DNA from: Hyaloscypha bicolor E
Lineage: Eukaryota > Ascomycota > Leotiomycetes > Helotiales > Hyaloscyphaceae
Direction of reading: 5' to 3'
DNA: 64,000 bases
Assembly: GCF_002865645.1 (NCBI RefSeq)
Contig: NW_020194560.1
Span: 744,001-808,000, forward strand
In this document: one piece after another, positions 37,481 through 50,700 of the stretch
How positions within the stretch are numbered: the stretch's first letter is position 1
Layout of the letters: every line of letters starts with the position of its first letter
Made by a program: the position numbers and the translations under genes
The notes under the pieces: generated by a model
The model's input: the letters and a program-made list of their open reading frames with translations, nothing else
Told to the model about the DNA's origin: nothing
Databases searched by the model: none

Positions 37481-39475
37481 ATATTTTTATATATAGTATT
37501 TGAATTTCTTATATATAAAATATAACTTTAAAATATAATTATTATAATTATAAGACTTGAAATAGTTATTATAGGTTTCAAAGTTATAGCTAGATCCGTT
37601 TTAATAATTTCCGGATAGATAATAGCTTAAAGAATTTTGAGAATAGTATTATTAATTAGTAAAAAGAATCTCGGTATTAATTTATTATTTCTTCTTATAA
37701 GTAGTAATAGATAATTAGAGCTTATTAATAAGTTAGCCGAGATTAGGAAAAGAATCCGAAACTATATATTAGTATACTAGTATATCTTAATAGGAAATAA
37801 TAATCTTATTATATAGGAATTTAGTATTTTATAAGGCAAGTACTAGTTTATATTATAATATATATAGGTTATTAATTAGTAACTAGAGCCCTTAAAAAAG
37901 CTATAAATATTTATATAAGCCTCTTTATATATATATTAAGAGAGCTAGTTATTATAAAAGTAATCTTATACTAGTTCCTTTAATATAATAGGGAAAGCTC
38001 TTACTAATACTTTTTATAAAAGCTTTATATATTAGTAAATATTAAGAAAAATAATAAGTTTTTAGTTAAAACTACTATTAGTTTTATTATATTTCTATAT
38101 CTTAATATATATCTTTACTATTTCTCTAATTAGCTTTATAGTAAAAGAGCTAGCTAAAGGGCTATTTAAAGGTAATAGAAGTAATAGAAATAGTAGAAAT
38201 CCGTTATTACTAGCTTTTTATAGCCCGGTACTAGTAAAAGCAATTATAGGTAATAAAAGAATATAGGTAATAATTAGTTTAGTTTATTAATTTCTTATAA
38301 TACTATTATTAAAAAATATATATAATAAGGTAATAGAACTCATATTAAGATCTAGTCTAGTAGTAATAATATTAGCTATAGTTTAAATATATTACCTTTT
38401 TCCCAAATAATATTAGCTAAAGACTATATAATAGTAAGTTTCTTATTATTTTATTTAATATAAATACTATTATATTATAAAATAGCTTATAATTAATATA
38501 GTATATACTAATCTAGTTAATTAAGTATTTTAAGATTAAAATTACTAAAATTATTCTTAAATAATTCCCAGAAGTTATTATTAGTTAACTTCTCTATTTT
38601 ATACTAGAATAGTCTAGTATTAAGATAGTCCAGGATTTCTTTATTATTATAAGTAATTAGGTTAATACTGCCTTTTTACTTCTTTATTTATATATATTTA
38701 TCTTATAGTTCCGTTATATTAAACCTCTAGGGCCAAGCTCTTCCTAATATATATATAGTTTATAATAAGAGAGGTTTAAAGGATAAGTTTATAGAAAGGG
38801 TTTGGTAATAAAGGTATTCAGATACCTGGTTTAGATACCAGATATCTAGTTCAGATACCTGGTTTAGATACCAGATACCTAGTTCAGATATCTAGTTGAG
38901 ATACCAGGTTCAGATACTAGATATCCAGATATCTGGTAAGGGTATTAAAGTAAATATTTCGCTCTTAAATATTTCATCTGTAATGAGAAATTTAGGAAGT
39001 GAAATATTATAATTCCGGGAGAGTCTAAATCTTTAAAGAGCTCTAAGGACATATATAGGGTATATATTCTGGGAAGAATATTCTATAAATACAGGTATTA
39101 TATAAGTAGAAAAAATAGATTCTAAAAAAGTAGTCTTAGGGCCAAAAGAAGTTAGTTTTAAAGAATAGTAAATAGTTAAATAAATAAATAGTCAAATGGC
39201 TAATTATTTATTAATTAGCAAGAACTAGAATCTTTTTCCTTTAGGCTACCGGATGCTTTTTTATAAAGTTAATAAGTAATTCCCCCCTTTAATAAAGTAA
39301 TTATTAGTCCTTAGTAAAAGCTAGTTATTTTCTTTCTTAGGCTACCGGATACTTTATAAAATTAATAAGTAATTCCCCTTTTTAATATAGACTAGTTTAA
39401 TTTTACTATAAGCTACCAGATACTTCTTTAGCTTAAAAGATTCTATTCTTTAATCTATATATATAAACTAATTAA
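37481..39475 (-). pseudogene. Y1 gag / 5' region
   Basis: Minus strand, upstream of the knuckle. Part aligns to Y2, but about 38,160-38,700 does not resemble the corresponding Y2 sequence at 52,000-52,550, so the two copies carry different 5' modules. About 95 bp present in Y2 near 51,620-51,715 is absent here at about 37,880. Confidence 0.55.
38817..38938. repeat. AGATACC/GGTATCT repeat cluster in Y1
   Basis: About ten spaced copies of AGATAYCWGG in both orientations, creating many small hairpins. Y2 has the same cluster at 52,656-52,790 with different unit order. It sits in the 5' part of the copia interior. Confidence 0.85.
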
Positions 39476-39729
39476 TATTAGTTTACTAGTAATATATAAT
39501 ACTATTATATAATTACAAAATACTATTTATATAAGTTAGTAAAGTTATTATTTAAAAGTAAGAATTATAATATTATAGTATTAATATATGATTCCTAAAT
39601 CTACTAAGCCTAAAGAAGTCTAGTTTACTAGTCAAGTTACTTATAAAATATAAGGTTATATAACTATATTTCGTATTTTATATTCTATTACTTATATATA
39701 TAACTTTTAAAGAAATAGCTATACTAATA
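39476..39729 (-). repeat. Y1 LTR (right, 5' LTR)
   Basis: Equal in length to 33208-33461 and followed by TSD TTTAT. Confidence 0.9.
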
Positions 39730-39884
39730 TTTATATATCTTTAATATTTTAGCCTTAGACTTAAGATATTATAATAGTTCTTTTTTTTCTAAACTTACTA
39801 AGCTAATAATTCGCCTTATAAATATCTTTTAGAACTTTATAAAAGTATTATCTTAATTATAAAGTTTTAATCTTTCCTATATTA

Positions 39885-40084
39885 CTTATTATAAAATATA
39901 TAAAAGCTTAATTAATTAAATATTAAAAAGGAATTTTTCTCTAGAATTATAGAAAAACTAGTTTTCTTATATAATTTCTATAAGTTATATATAAAAGGCC
40001 GCGGCCTTTATTATATAACTAAAACCTTAAAACTACTAAAATAATATAATTTTAAAAAAATATAGCCTGCTATATTATATTATT
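39885..40084 (-). repeat. X copy 1, 5' LTR (partial match)
   Basis: Direct-orientation match to 5,680-5,855 (AAGCTTAATTAATTAAAT, palindrome, CTGCTATATTATATT end). It abuts copy 2 integrase sequence at about 40,084. The 120 bp found at the outer ends of the complex is not present here. Confidence 0.6.
39984..40019. repeat. 36-nt palindrome, copy 4 (X)
   Basis: GTTATATATAAAAGG...CCTTTATTATATAAC with a perfect GGCCGCGGCC core. Confidence 0.9.
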
Positions 40085-42689
40085 TAAATACTTATTATAT
40101 TTATAATTAATAATAAAAGCCTTAAATGGATTTATTATTATATATTTTATTTATTAATTAAATTACTATATATAAACTAATTGAATTTATTTTCTATTAT
40201 ATAATCTATAATAGAAAAGCTATATTATAAAAACATACTTTTTAATTTAGAAAATATTTAAATAAAATAAAGTCTATAATAAAGAAATACTTTTAAAAAT
40301 ATATATAAAGCAAATATAAATAAGAAAAAAAAATATTAAAAAAGCTAAAATAAAAAAGAAATAGAAGATATTAAAAGAAAAAAAAATCAATATTATTTAC
40401 TAGATTTATTTAAAGCCTATTTCTAAAAAAAATCTAGTTCTTATATATAATATTAAATTAATAAATTAAAATAAATTAAAAAATATAAAGCTATTATATT
40501 ATTAGTTTAGTTTATATAAAATAAGATATATAAATTAATTAAAAGAATATTATATACTATAAAAGCTTAATACTATTATATTTTAAAAAATATATACCGG
40601 GAAGTAATTTAAATAGTTTATTAAAAGAAATAAATTCTAGTATTTTTCTAAAAACAAAATTAATAATAAATATATATTTATAAATAAATGTTTTAAAATA
40701 AATATAGAATTAGAAAAGGAAATAGTAATAAAGTATTATAAATAAAATAGTATTTAGAAAATTAAAAAGCTACTAGTATTATTATATATATTCTAGAATT
40801 ACTAGAATTAGAAAAAGTAAAATATATTTCTTTTATAGAAAACTAGGAAGAAGTATTTAATAATAAAGGCTTTTCTTAACCTAAAATAAAGCTTTTAATT
40901 TTTAATTCTTTATATATTTTTTATTTTCTTTTCCCGATTATTATTTATAATTTTTCGAAAATATTATTATTAAATTACTATTTTAGAAATTAAATAAGCT
41001 TTATTATTACTTATTTTTTACTATTATCTAATTATTATTATTATTATATATTTTATTAATAGTATTTTTAATATAAGATTCTATTACTAAATTTTAAGAA
41101 TTAAATATAAAGTATTTTTTTAATATAAAAATAAATAAGAAATTAAAGGATTATTTAATAAACTTTTAATTTCAAACTATAATATTTCCCAGAAAGTTCT
41201 TATAATATATATAGTTATTATATATAAAAAAAGATAAAAAAAGAAACTTTTATATATTTTAAGAAAAAAGAAAATACTAAACTAAAAGCCTTTTAGAAGC
41301 TTTATTTACTTTTTTTAGCTAGCTATTCTTATAGCTTATATTAGTTTAAAGCTTAATTATAATACTTATAAATTTTAACTTTAACTTAAATTACTATTAT
41401 AAGTTTATTTATAATATTTAAATAAACTTTGTAATTAGAAATTATATAAAAACGAAATAGCTAATTAGAAGCCTTATAAAAAGAAAAGAAAACCTTATTA
41501 AATCTAATAATTATTTCTAAAAGTATTTAATAATATAGAATTCTAAAAATCTCTTAAATATTAGATAAACTAGATTTATTTATTTAAAGTTTATTTTATA
41601 TTAAAAAACTTATTTTCTTTTTAATATAATTATAGCTATTTTAAAAATATATATTAAGGTTTAATTAGTATATTATATATTTCTATTTTTATATAAAAAG
41701 AACTTTTTCTATATAGAAACTATTTTCTAATTATAAAATTATTTCTTTATTAGAAACTAATTACTTTTTTTAAAAAGCTTATATAATTTATTAATTCTTA
41801 TTATTAAATATTATCTAAATAATTAAGAAAATATCTTTAATTTTATATTCTTAATACTAATTTAGAATACTTGATTTTTTTATATTTTATATTAATTTTA
41901 ATATTAATTATTTCAAACTTAATAATAATATTATAAATTCTATTTATATTATTTTCTAGTTTTTTCTCCTATAATCTCCGAATTCTTTAATATTATTTTC
42001 TTAAATATAAATATTATTTTAAAGTTTTAATTAACTAAATAGCTTTTTATTATATAAAATCGATTTTAATAAATCTTAAATAATTATAATTAGCTTTTAG
42101 AAAAGATATAAATTAGTTTTAAAAGAAATAATATTTTATTTTAAGTTATTTCTTAACTTTATTATTCTAATTTCTTTTTTATTAATATTTCTTTTATATT
42201 TTTAATATATTTTTAGTATATTTATATATTTCCTATATTATTTCTTTTTTTATATTATTTTTTAAATTAATAGAAATATTTCTAAATAAATAAATGAGTA
42301 CTTTATTATATAAAATTTTACTATTCATTTCTCCTTCGCTTTCAATAGCTTCTACATACTTTAGATATTATTAACTCGAGTCAACTATAATATGATTTCT
42401 ATTATAATTATGCTCTTCTTTATTTTTCTATAATTACATTGACGAGCTTTAAATCTGCCTTTACATAGTTTCCTAAATTACTATTTCTTAAAATATATAT
42501 ACTAATATTCTTTCTATAATAAAGCTTAATTTCATAATTGTTACCTTTTTATAGACCTTCATAGTTATATTTGACATAATCTCAAGTTATCTATAACTAG
42601 GTGTGCTCTATCGTATATATATCTATGTAAAACTCAAATATATATAATTCTTTTATATAATTCAAGTCTATTCTAATTTACTTTTTGTT

Positions 42690-45480
42690 TTAAAAAGTAT
42701 TTAAAAGAAAGTCTTATAATTTCAAAAACCTTTAATTTTATAACCTATAATTATTATATTAATAATACTTATATAATTCTTTTTAAAATAACAAAATAGT
42801 TAAAAAATAGATTTCTTAAGCTAATAAAATATAATAACTAGTTCTTATAAGCTATAGTATTATTAAAAGCCTATAAATTAATAGTATTAAAGTTTAGAAT
42901 ATTAAAAGAGCTTAGATAATTATAAAAGGCTTATTAATACTAGAAAAAATAGTTATAATTACCGGATTTAATATAAATGTTCTAAATAAACTAAATTATA
43001 TATATAATAAGCTCTTAAAATAGAAAGCCTTTATTAGAAACAGAATTAAACTAGAATTAACTAAGGAAAAATTAAAGAACTATTAAGCTAATAATAGAGA
43101 ATTCGAGAATATTATTAAAGCCATTACTAAAGGCAAATAAAAGAAGCTTAATAAGATTAAAACTATAACAAATAATTTAGAAACTAAGAATTAAAATAGA
43201 ATTATATTATATAATAAAGCTTTTAGCTAATATATTAATAATATCTATAATAACTTAAGTAAAAATATTTATAAAAAGTTATATTTTTTATTAAAAATAA
43301 AAGCTTTAGTATATAAAGCTATTTAGTTAATTAATAAAACTATTTTAGAATATATTAAAAATAAAAAATATTAAAATACTAGTATATTTATTAAATTAGA
43401 TATTACTAAAATATTTAAATATATTAAAGCTATTTCGGTATCTAATGAATTAGTCTTTAAGCTAGTATTAGCTAATAATTTTAAAACTAAATAATATATT
43501 TTTAATATTTCCGGAATTCTTATTAAAAGATATTATAATAATAAATCTTTATTTGGCTTCTATAATAAATTTAAAAAATAAACTTCTATTATAATTTTAA
43601 TAATAATATAATCGGATTTAGCTAATAAAACTAGTATTAAATTAATAAAATCTATTATTAATATTATTAGAAAAATTAGTAAAACTAATATAATTAATTA
43701 AAAACCTAATAAAAAAGAAAAATAAGCTAAACCTAAAACTTCTAATAAATAATATAAATCTAGATATTAGTTTAAATATAAGATCAATAAAATACTAGAA
43801 AATAAAATAGAAAAAAGTAAAAAAGAAATATTATTTAAAAAGCCGAGAACTAAAAAAAAAAAAAGATTAATAGTATTAATAATATATTTAAATATTATAT
43901 TTAAATATTATATTTATAAAATACTAGCTAAATAAAAGCTAATATTTAGCTATTAGTATAATTATATTTTTAAGAAATTATATAATAGTATTCTAAAACT
44001 CATTTATAAATAAGAATATTATAGAATTACTAATAGATTTCTTAAAGCTTTCTATAAAGTATATTTTTAGTAATTTACTAATATTTTCTTTATTTAAATA
44101 ATTAAAATTAAACTTATAAAAATTTTAAAAATAAAAAGTATATTTCTATTATTTAAATATATAAGAAAATACGGGATTTCTTTTTAGAAAATAAAAAGAT
44201 TATAAAATATAAATATAAATATCGGCTTTTTAATTAATTTCGCCTAAATTTATAGCTTTAATTTAATATTATAGTTTCTATTTCTAAGTCTAGTATTATT
44301 AATCTAGATATAAATAGTTATATTTATAAGAAAGATTACCTGAAATAAACTAAGAAATTTAATATTCGAGAGCTTTTAATAAAGAAAATAAAGAAAATAT
44401 AATTTTATTTTTAAAAAAATAAAGTTTTTAAAATATAAAAATCTAGATAATAGCTATTTTACCTTAATCTTTTAATTCTTAATAGCAAACTCCTTAATAT
44501 AGCTTGGATTTTATAAAGTATTAGCTAAATATTCTATTTATCTAGTTATTTATCTTTAGCTAGTCTAATATTATATTTATAAAAATATTAATTATTATTA
44601 GTATAAAGAAAATACTAATAATCTGATTATTATTAAAGTTCTAAATAGCGAGTTCTGTTTTAATAAGGAAAATCGAAATATTAGCTATATCTTCTTTATA
44701 AACTATAAAAAGGCAATTTCCTTTAATAAAAAAGTTCTTAAAAATATTAATTACTTTTTTATTTATAATAATTTTAATTCGGAAAATATAAAGAAATTAA
44801 GCGAATATTTAGTAAATAAAAGTAAAAGAAAAGTATTTAAATACATAATATTTAAATAGATAATTTATAAGTTTAAAATTATAATTAAATATTAATTCTT
44901 AAATAAAATAATAATTAAAAAATAGCTTAATAATAATCTATTATTTAAAAAGCCTTTTATTATAATTCTAATAAGTCTAATTACTATTTAGAATAAAATA
45001 TATAAAAATAAAATCTCCTATAAAATTATTAAAGCTTTTTATTAAAAGCTTTCTTTTTTTATTAAAGGCTAGTTTAAGAATATTAAGAAAAATATAAAAT
45101 TCAAAAAAGCTATTTATTTGAAATATATTAGTATAATTTATAATATAATTTATTATAATAAATTATTTTAGTATTTAGTTATAAAAGCTAAGATTAACTA
45201 ATAATTAAAGGTAAATATTAAATAGTAAAAAGAATTATATTATATTTAATATAAAAATATAATTAAATAAATTCGAATTATACTTAAATAAGTTCGAGAA
45301 TATAAAATAAATTTATTTAAAAGTAATAGATTATATTTTCGATATATTAAGGAGAAATTAGAAATAGTAGTAAAAAAGAATTCTAATTATATTATTATTT
45401 CGAATTCTAAATAGGAATTTTCTATTAGTTTTTAGTATTTAAAAAATAAATACAAATAAATAAGAAATCAAATATAGTAT
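42690..45480 (+). pseudogene. X copy 2, unidentified coding-like region downstream of pol
   Basis: About 2.8 kb after the integrase in which one frame at a time stays readable if TAA/TAG are taken as former CAA/CAG. It is Lys/Glu-rich in parts, e.g. AYQYQKKQLQLPD (near 42,930), KGKQKKLNKIKTI (near 43,135) and FNISGILIKRYYNN (near 43,500). It is conserved in copy 1 (inverted) and copy 3 (56,450-56,949 then 63,635-64,000) with mainly transition differences, which suggests it was a functional part of the element. I do not recognise the family: it is not RT, integrase, chromodomain or a tyrosine recombinase as far as I can see. It could be an envelope-position ORF, a captured gene or an older insert amplified with X. 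Confidence 0.5.
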
Positions 45481-45768
45481 AATAAGCTATATTTTACTAA
45501 AATTGGTTTATTTTAATAGTTTTAAGATTTTAGTTATATAATAAAGGCTAGGGCTTTTTATATATAACTTATAGAAATTATATAAAAAAGCTAGTTTTTT
45601 TATAGTTCTAAATAATAATTCTTTCTTAATATTTAATTAATTAAGCTTTTATATACTATATATTATTTGTATTTTACTATTTATATTTTTAATTTTATTA
45701 TTTTATTATTAAGTTATATTTAATATTCTAATATACTTTATATAGGTTTTTATTTTATTATAGTTTCT
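45480..45768 (+). repeat. X copy 2, 3' LTR
   Basis: Inverted match to 5,561-5,855 throughout, including the palindrome and the outer 120 bp. Y-host pol begins immediately to the right (TATTAATAGAAAGAAC). Confidence 0.65.
45533..45568. repeat. 36-nt palindrome, copy 5 (X copy 2)
   Basis: GTTATATAATAAAGG...TTTTTATATATAAC, core CTAGGGC, slightly decayed. Confidence 0.85.
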
Positions 45769-47192
45769 TTCTTATATTATTAATAGAAAGAACTATATAT
45801 TAGCTCTATTATATAATAAAGCTAAAAATAATATAAATATAATTTCTTTTATTATTTCTGTTATTTTATTAAAGTATAATAAAGAATACTCTTATAAGAA
45901 TCCGGATATTATAATATTTCTATAGAATAATAATATATAAGAATTCTTATTAAGTTAATATTATTAGTCTTTTAAAAAAATATATATTTAAATTTATTTC
46001 TAGATTTCAAATATTAAAAAAAAATTAATTCCCGGTTTATTAATAAAATTAAGAATAAGGATATAGAAAAAGAACTTAAAAAGTTAAAATTAGTTATTTG
46101 AGCTTATAATAATAATAAGAAATATATAATATTAATATAATTATTTATTATTTAATATATTAGCTAGAGAATTATTCTTAATATTATTATTATAATAATA
46201 AATATTATAGAATTATATTTATATAATATCTTATAAGCTTATATCTAATTAATAACCTTATTTAATTATAATTTCTATATTAATTTATTTTATAAACTTA
46301 CTAAAAAACTAAATCTAAAGAATAATTCTATTCTAAAAATTATAAAACTATTATATAATATATTAGAAGCTAGGAATTACTAGTTTAAAACTTATTATTT
46401 CTATTATATTAATAATCTTTCTATAAAATAATTAATTTATAATACTTGCTTTTTTTATAGTAAATAATTCTTTAGAATTATTAGTTTTTAAATTAATAAT
46501 ATTTTATTTATTAGAACTAATAATTTTATAAAAATAAAATAATTAAAGCTTTAAAAAACTAAGTTTTTAGCTAAGAAATATAAATGCCTTATTTTTAACT
46601 ATAATTTTAAGTTTAATAAATATATTATTTATATAAGTACTACTAGAATTATTCTTATATAAGAATACTAGTATAAAAATCTTTTAATTATTTTTATAAA
46701 TAATACTATTATTATAAATAATAAAAGTACTATTTATTAAAATCTTATTATTAAAGATTAATATATTATTTAATATATTAGAAAAGTATATATTATATTA
46801 ATTTATTAACTAAAAGCTTTATATAACTTATTAATTACTATTTAAACTATTAAATTCTCGGAAATTAATATAAAAGTATTTAAAAAATATATTTAAGAAT
46901 AAATTAAGAATACTATTAGAAAATTGAGATTTATAAAGCTAGTAAAAGAATTCTTATATTTAATTGTTTTTATAAATATTTTATTTATAAATTAGATACT
47001 TCTAGTTCTAGTAAATAGAATTAAATATACTAATATTATCTATTAGTTTTTTACTAAATATAAGAGAATTATTAGAAGTATTCTAGTTTTAAAATACTAT
47101 AATATAGCTTATAGCTTTAGTATAAGTACTTTAGTTAAATCTATAATTAATAAAATAATAGAAATAGAACTATTATTTATTATTTATATAAA
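45769..47192 (+). pseudogene. Y-host copia RT fragment
   Basis: Plus-strand match to the reverse complement of Y2 from about 49,470 down to 48,200: AGAAGCTAGGAATTACTAG, ACTTGC...TAAATAATTC and the GL-x-INN RT box region near 46,490-46,505. Heavily RIP-mutated. Contains an internal deletion near 45,830 relative to Y2. Interrupted by Y2 at 47,192. Confidence 0.7.
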
Positions 47193-47477
47193 TATCGGTT
47201 TACTAGTAATATATAGTACTATTATATAAGTGTGGAAATACTAGTTATATTAGTTAGTAAAGTTGTTATTATTCCGAAGTAGGGATTATAATATTATAGT
47301 ATTAATATATGATCTCTAAATCTACTAAGCCTAAAGGGGTCTAGTCTACTAGTCGAGTTACTAATAGGATATAAGGTTATATAACTATATCCCGTATCTC
47401 ATATCCTATTACCCATATTTCATTACCTATATCCCGTAACTATATATGTAACTCCCAAAGAAATAGCTATACTAATA
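47193..47477 (-). repeat. Y2 LTR (left, 3' LTR)
   Basis: Runs TATCGGTTTACTAG to CTATACTAATA (plus strand). Equal length to its partner. Confidence 0.92.
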
Positions 47478-47599
47478 CTAGAAACTCTCTAAAAACGCGA
47501 AAAATAGTATTTCCCTCTAATTATATACAAATTCCCTAATCCGGCCTAGTACCAGATTTCCCAAATACTCTATATATCTATATTGCTTTCGAGGTTTTA

Positions 47600-47635
47600 G
47601 TTATATACCAAAGGCTATAGCCTTTTATATATAAC
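47600..47635. repeat. 36-nt palindrome, copy 6 (Y2)
   Basis: GTTATATACCAAAGG...CCTTTTATATATAAC with CTATAG at the centre, 122 bp inside the Y2 3' LTR. Confidence 0.9.
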
Positions 47636-47739
47636 TTCTCTTCCTATAATATCTTCCTATCTCATATATCTATTTCCTATCCTATCTATACTCGATCTAT
47701 TTCTCTATATCTAATTATATGATATTTGTATTAATTAGG

Positions 47740-50700
47740 CACTTGAGGATATTTATTAGCTTTAATTTCGTTATAGAATCGGCAGGATTTAATTCTCCCT
47801 TAATCTATTTGACTTCTGTGATTTCTCGTTATTTATATATCTAATAAAGGTATATTATATTAATTATTAGATACTTTTCTCAAGTAGTTTCTAATTTAAT
47901 AAGGTATTCATATAATGACTTCGAATTCGTATAGACTACTAATAGTAGTTCTATTTCTAGTATTCTATTAATTATAGATTTAACTAAAGCGCCTATATTA
48001 AAGCTATAAGCTATACTATAGAGTTCCGAAGCTAGAATGCTTCTGGTAACTCTCTTGTATTTAGTAAAGAACTAGTAGATAATATTAGTATATCTAGTCC
48101 TATTTACTAGAACTAGAATATATCCGATTTGGGAAAAGAGATCTCTATTATTTATAAATAAAGCATTTATAAAAATAATTAAATATAAGAACTCCTTTAC
48201 TAGCTTTACGAATCTCAGTTCTCTAGTAGTATTCTCAATTTACTATTAAATATACTTATTAAATGCCTTTATATTAGTTTTCGAGGATTTAATAGCTTAA
48301 GTAGTAATTAATAGGTTATATAAAGCTTCTGGTTAATAAACTAATATAATATATATTTCGCTAGTATATTAGGTAATATATTAGTCCTTAATAGAAAGAT
48401 CTTAATAAATAGTACTCTTACTACTTATAGTAATAGTATTTTTCATAGAAATGATTTAGAGGTTTTTATACTAGTATTTTTATATAAGAATAATTCCAGT
48501 AGTATTTATATAGATAATACCTCTATTAAACTTGAAATTATAGTTAGAAGTAAGGTATTTATACTTCTTAGCCAAGAACTTAGCCTCTTAAAGCTTTAGT
48601 TACTTTATCTTTATAAAATTATTAGTTCTAATAAATAGGATATTATTAATTTAAAGGCCGACGATTCCGAAGAGTTACTTGCTATAGAGAAGACAAGAGT
48701 TATAAGTTAACTATTTTATAGAAAGCTCGTTAATATAGTAGGAATAATAAGTCTTAAACTAGTAGTTCCTAGCTTCCGGTATATTATATAGTAGTTTTAT
48801 AACCTTTAGAACCGAATTATTATTCAGATTTAGCTCTCTAGTAAGCTTATAAGGTAAGTTAATATAAAAATTATAGTTAAATAAGATTATTAATTAGATA
48901 TAAGCTTGCGAGATATTATATAAATATAGCTCTATAGTATTTATTATTATAGTAGTAATACTAAGAATAATTCTCTAGCTAATATATTAAATAGTAGGTA
49001 ATTGTATTAATATTATATATTTCTTACTATTATTATAAGCCTAGATAACTAGTCTTAACTTTTTAAACTCTCTCTTTATACCCTTATTTTTAATTTTATT
49101 AATAAACCAGGAGTTAAAGATATATATCTCTTTTAGTATTTAAGATCTGAAAGTAATCTTAAATATACCCTTTTCCAGGAGGCTAATAACTTTAACTTAA
49201 TGGGAGTTCTTATATAGGTTATTATCCTATAGGAATACTATAAAATCCGGGTTCTTATAAAGGTATTCTTTACTATACTTTAGTGAAATAGCAGGAATAG
49301 CAAGAGGAATTATACCTGTATTGCCTTTGGCCTTACTATAGAGTTCGGGAACAGGTTCAGGTTCGGAGCTATTAGTAATAACCTTAATATCTCCTATATA
49401 AAAGGGCTTTATAGAGGTTAAATAGAAGGTAGTATTACCGTATAATAGAGCTAGTATATAGTTCTTTCCGTTAATAGCTACTAGCTTATATGGCCTATTC
49501 TAACTACTAGATTAACCGGTATTTCCTTTATACTATATGAGAATATTCGAATTTAAGGGAAGTTTATAGATATTAGTAGTACTAGGACTATTTCAGGTAT
49601 TTAGGGTATTTATAATCTGGTATTTAGCTTAAAGCTTCTGAATTTCTACTATTACTTTTTTAAGTACTACTAATTACTATAATATAATTAGTAATAGGGT
49701 ATTATATTCGGTTATTCGGGATAAAGTACTATAAACCAAAAGAATTAAGATAATATTATCGGGTCTAGCAGAATTATTAATAGCCTTAAAAGCTATTTGA
49801 AATATAGTATTCTTATTAATTTCATTAATTTTGGCTATAATAATAAGATAAATATATTAAATCGGGCTATAATAGTATTCTATAATTCCGATAGAATTAT
49901 AAGCTTCTATAGGAACGATTTTAACCTTAGTTCCTATAGTATTTGTAAGCTAAGCAAACTCCTTACTAGTAAACTATTTTCTGGTATCTGCTATAATCTA
50001 ATTAGGAGAGTCTAAATAGGTATTAATCTAATACTATTTTAGGGCATTTCAAGTATATAATATATTAATATTTTAAAGCTATTAGCCGGCTTAATATCTA
50101 GTGCCTTTATTAATAATATAAAGTATAGGCTTACCGGAAATATAGAAAATATTAATAATAATAGAATAGTTAAAGCTAATATTATCTCTTAAATTAAACT
50201 TAAATTATTCTAGTAATTATTCGAATTTCTGGTATTATTTATAATACTTTATAAGATACTTAAGGGCTTTTATATTAATATTATAGCCTGCTTATTCTAG
50301 TATATTTCGAAGCTTACTAATAAATAGATAACTAAAATAGTAGTATAGATATTATAATTTGACTTCTATAAGAAAGCAGGAGTTATAAGTAAAGAATTCG
50401 GAAATAAAGCTTTATAGAATAGTATTCTAAAGCAGAAAAGAGTATTTAAAACATTATATTATAGGTATAAAGCGTCTATTAGAAATAATGAAATAATTAG
50501 TAAGATTATTAAAATAGACTTCTAGCTTGTCTATATTAGCTAAGCTAAGTAAAAATAGAGTTTTTATAAATATAATATAGAATTATACTTGCCTAATTAG
50601 TATTCTTACTATTATAGATCTAATAGAGAATATAGATCCGATACTAAACTAGATATTAACTTGACCTTTAGTAGTTTTATTAAGTTAGATACTATTATTA

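Larger units (their letters stand above)
33208..39729 (-). mobile_element. Ty1/copia element Y1, TSD TTTAT
   Basis: LTRs at 33208-33461 and 39476-39729, both 254 bp. TTTAT flanks at 33203-33207 and 39730-39734. The coding strand is minus. It contains a 170-bp Z solo LTR at 35,318. Without that it is about 6.35 kb, matching Y2 (6,359 bp). It is more RIP-mutated than Y2, less than Y-host. Confidence 0.9.
5561..45768. mobile_element. Ty3/gypsy 'X' complex: two head-to-head copies plus nested elements
   Basis: The left arm (5,561-10,601) is the reverse complement of the right arm (40,900-45,768) over its whole length. Copy 1 is on the minus strand and covers 5,561-10,601, 25,742-33,207 and 39,730 to about 40,084. 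Copy 2 is on the plus strand (about 40,085-45,768) and starts inside the integrase. Both outer ends are 3' ends of X facing outward into Y-host sequence. The arrangement is either X copy 1 inserted into copy 2 followed by loss, or integration of an inverted, self-rearranged cDNA. Confidence 0.7.
40085..45768 (+). mobile_element. X copy 2, 5'-truncated gypsy
   Basis: Starts within the integrase (same point as 26,095 inverted) and runs through the integrase C-terminus (to about 40,920), AT-rich spacer, the unidentified coding-like region and a 3' LTR ending at about 45,768. It shows the uninterrupted site of the V insertion near 40,440. Confidence 0.75.

Noticed and set aside
42690..45480. Starship captain (DUF3435 tyrosine recombinase) or non-LTR retrotransposon as identity of the extra X region
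   Set aside because: I could not see the recombinase R-H-x-x-R-Y pattern, an endonuclease or an RT motif, so no family is claimed.
5561..45768. DNA transposon with long terminal inverted repeats
   Set aside because: The inverted ends contain gypsy LTR-like sequence and the interior has gypsy RT and integrase in copy 1; two opposed retrotransposon copies explain the inversion better.
49797..50015. 72-codon open frame on the plus strand in Y2
   Set aside because: Antisense to copia pol, no motif, composition typical of RIP-mutated DNA.
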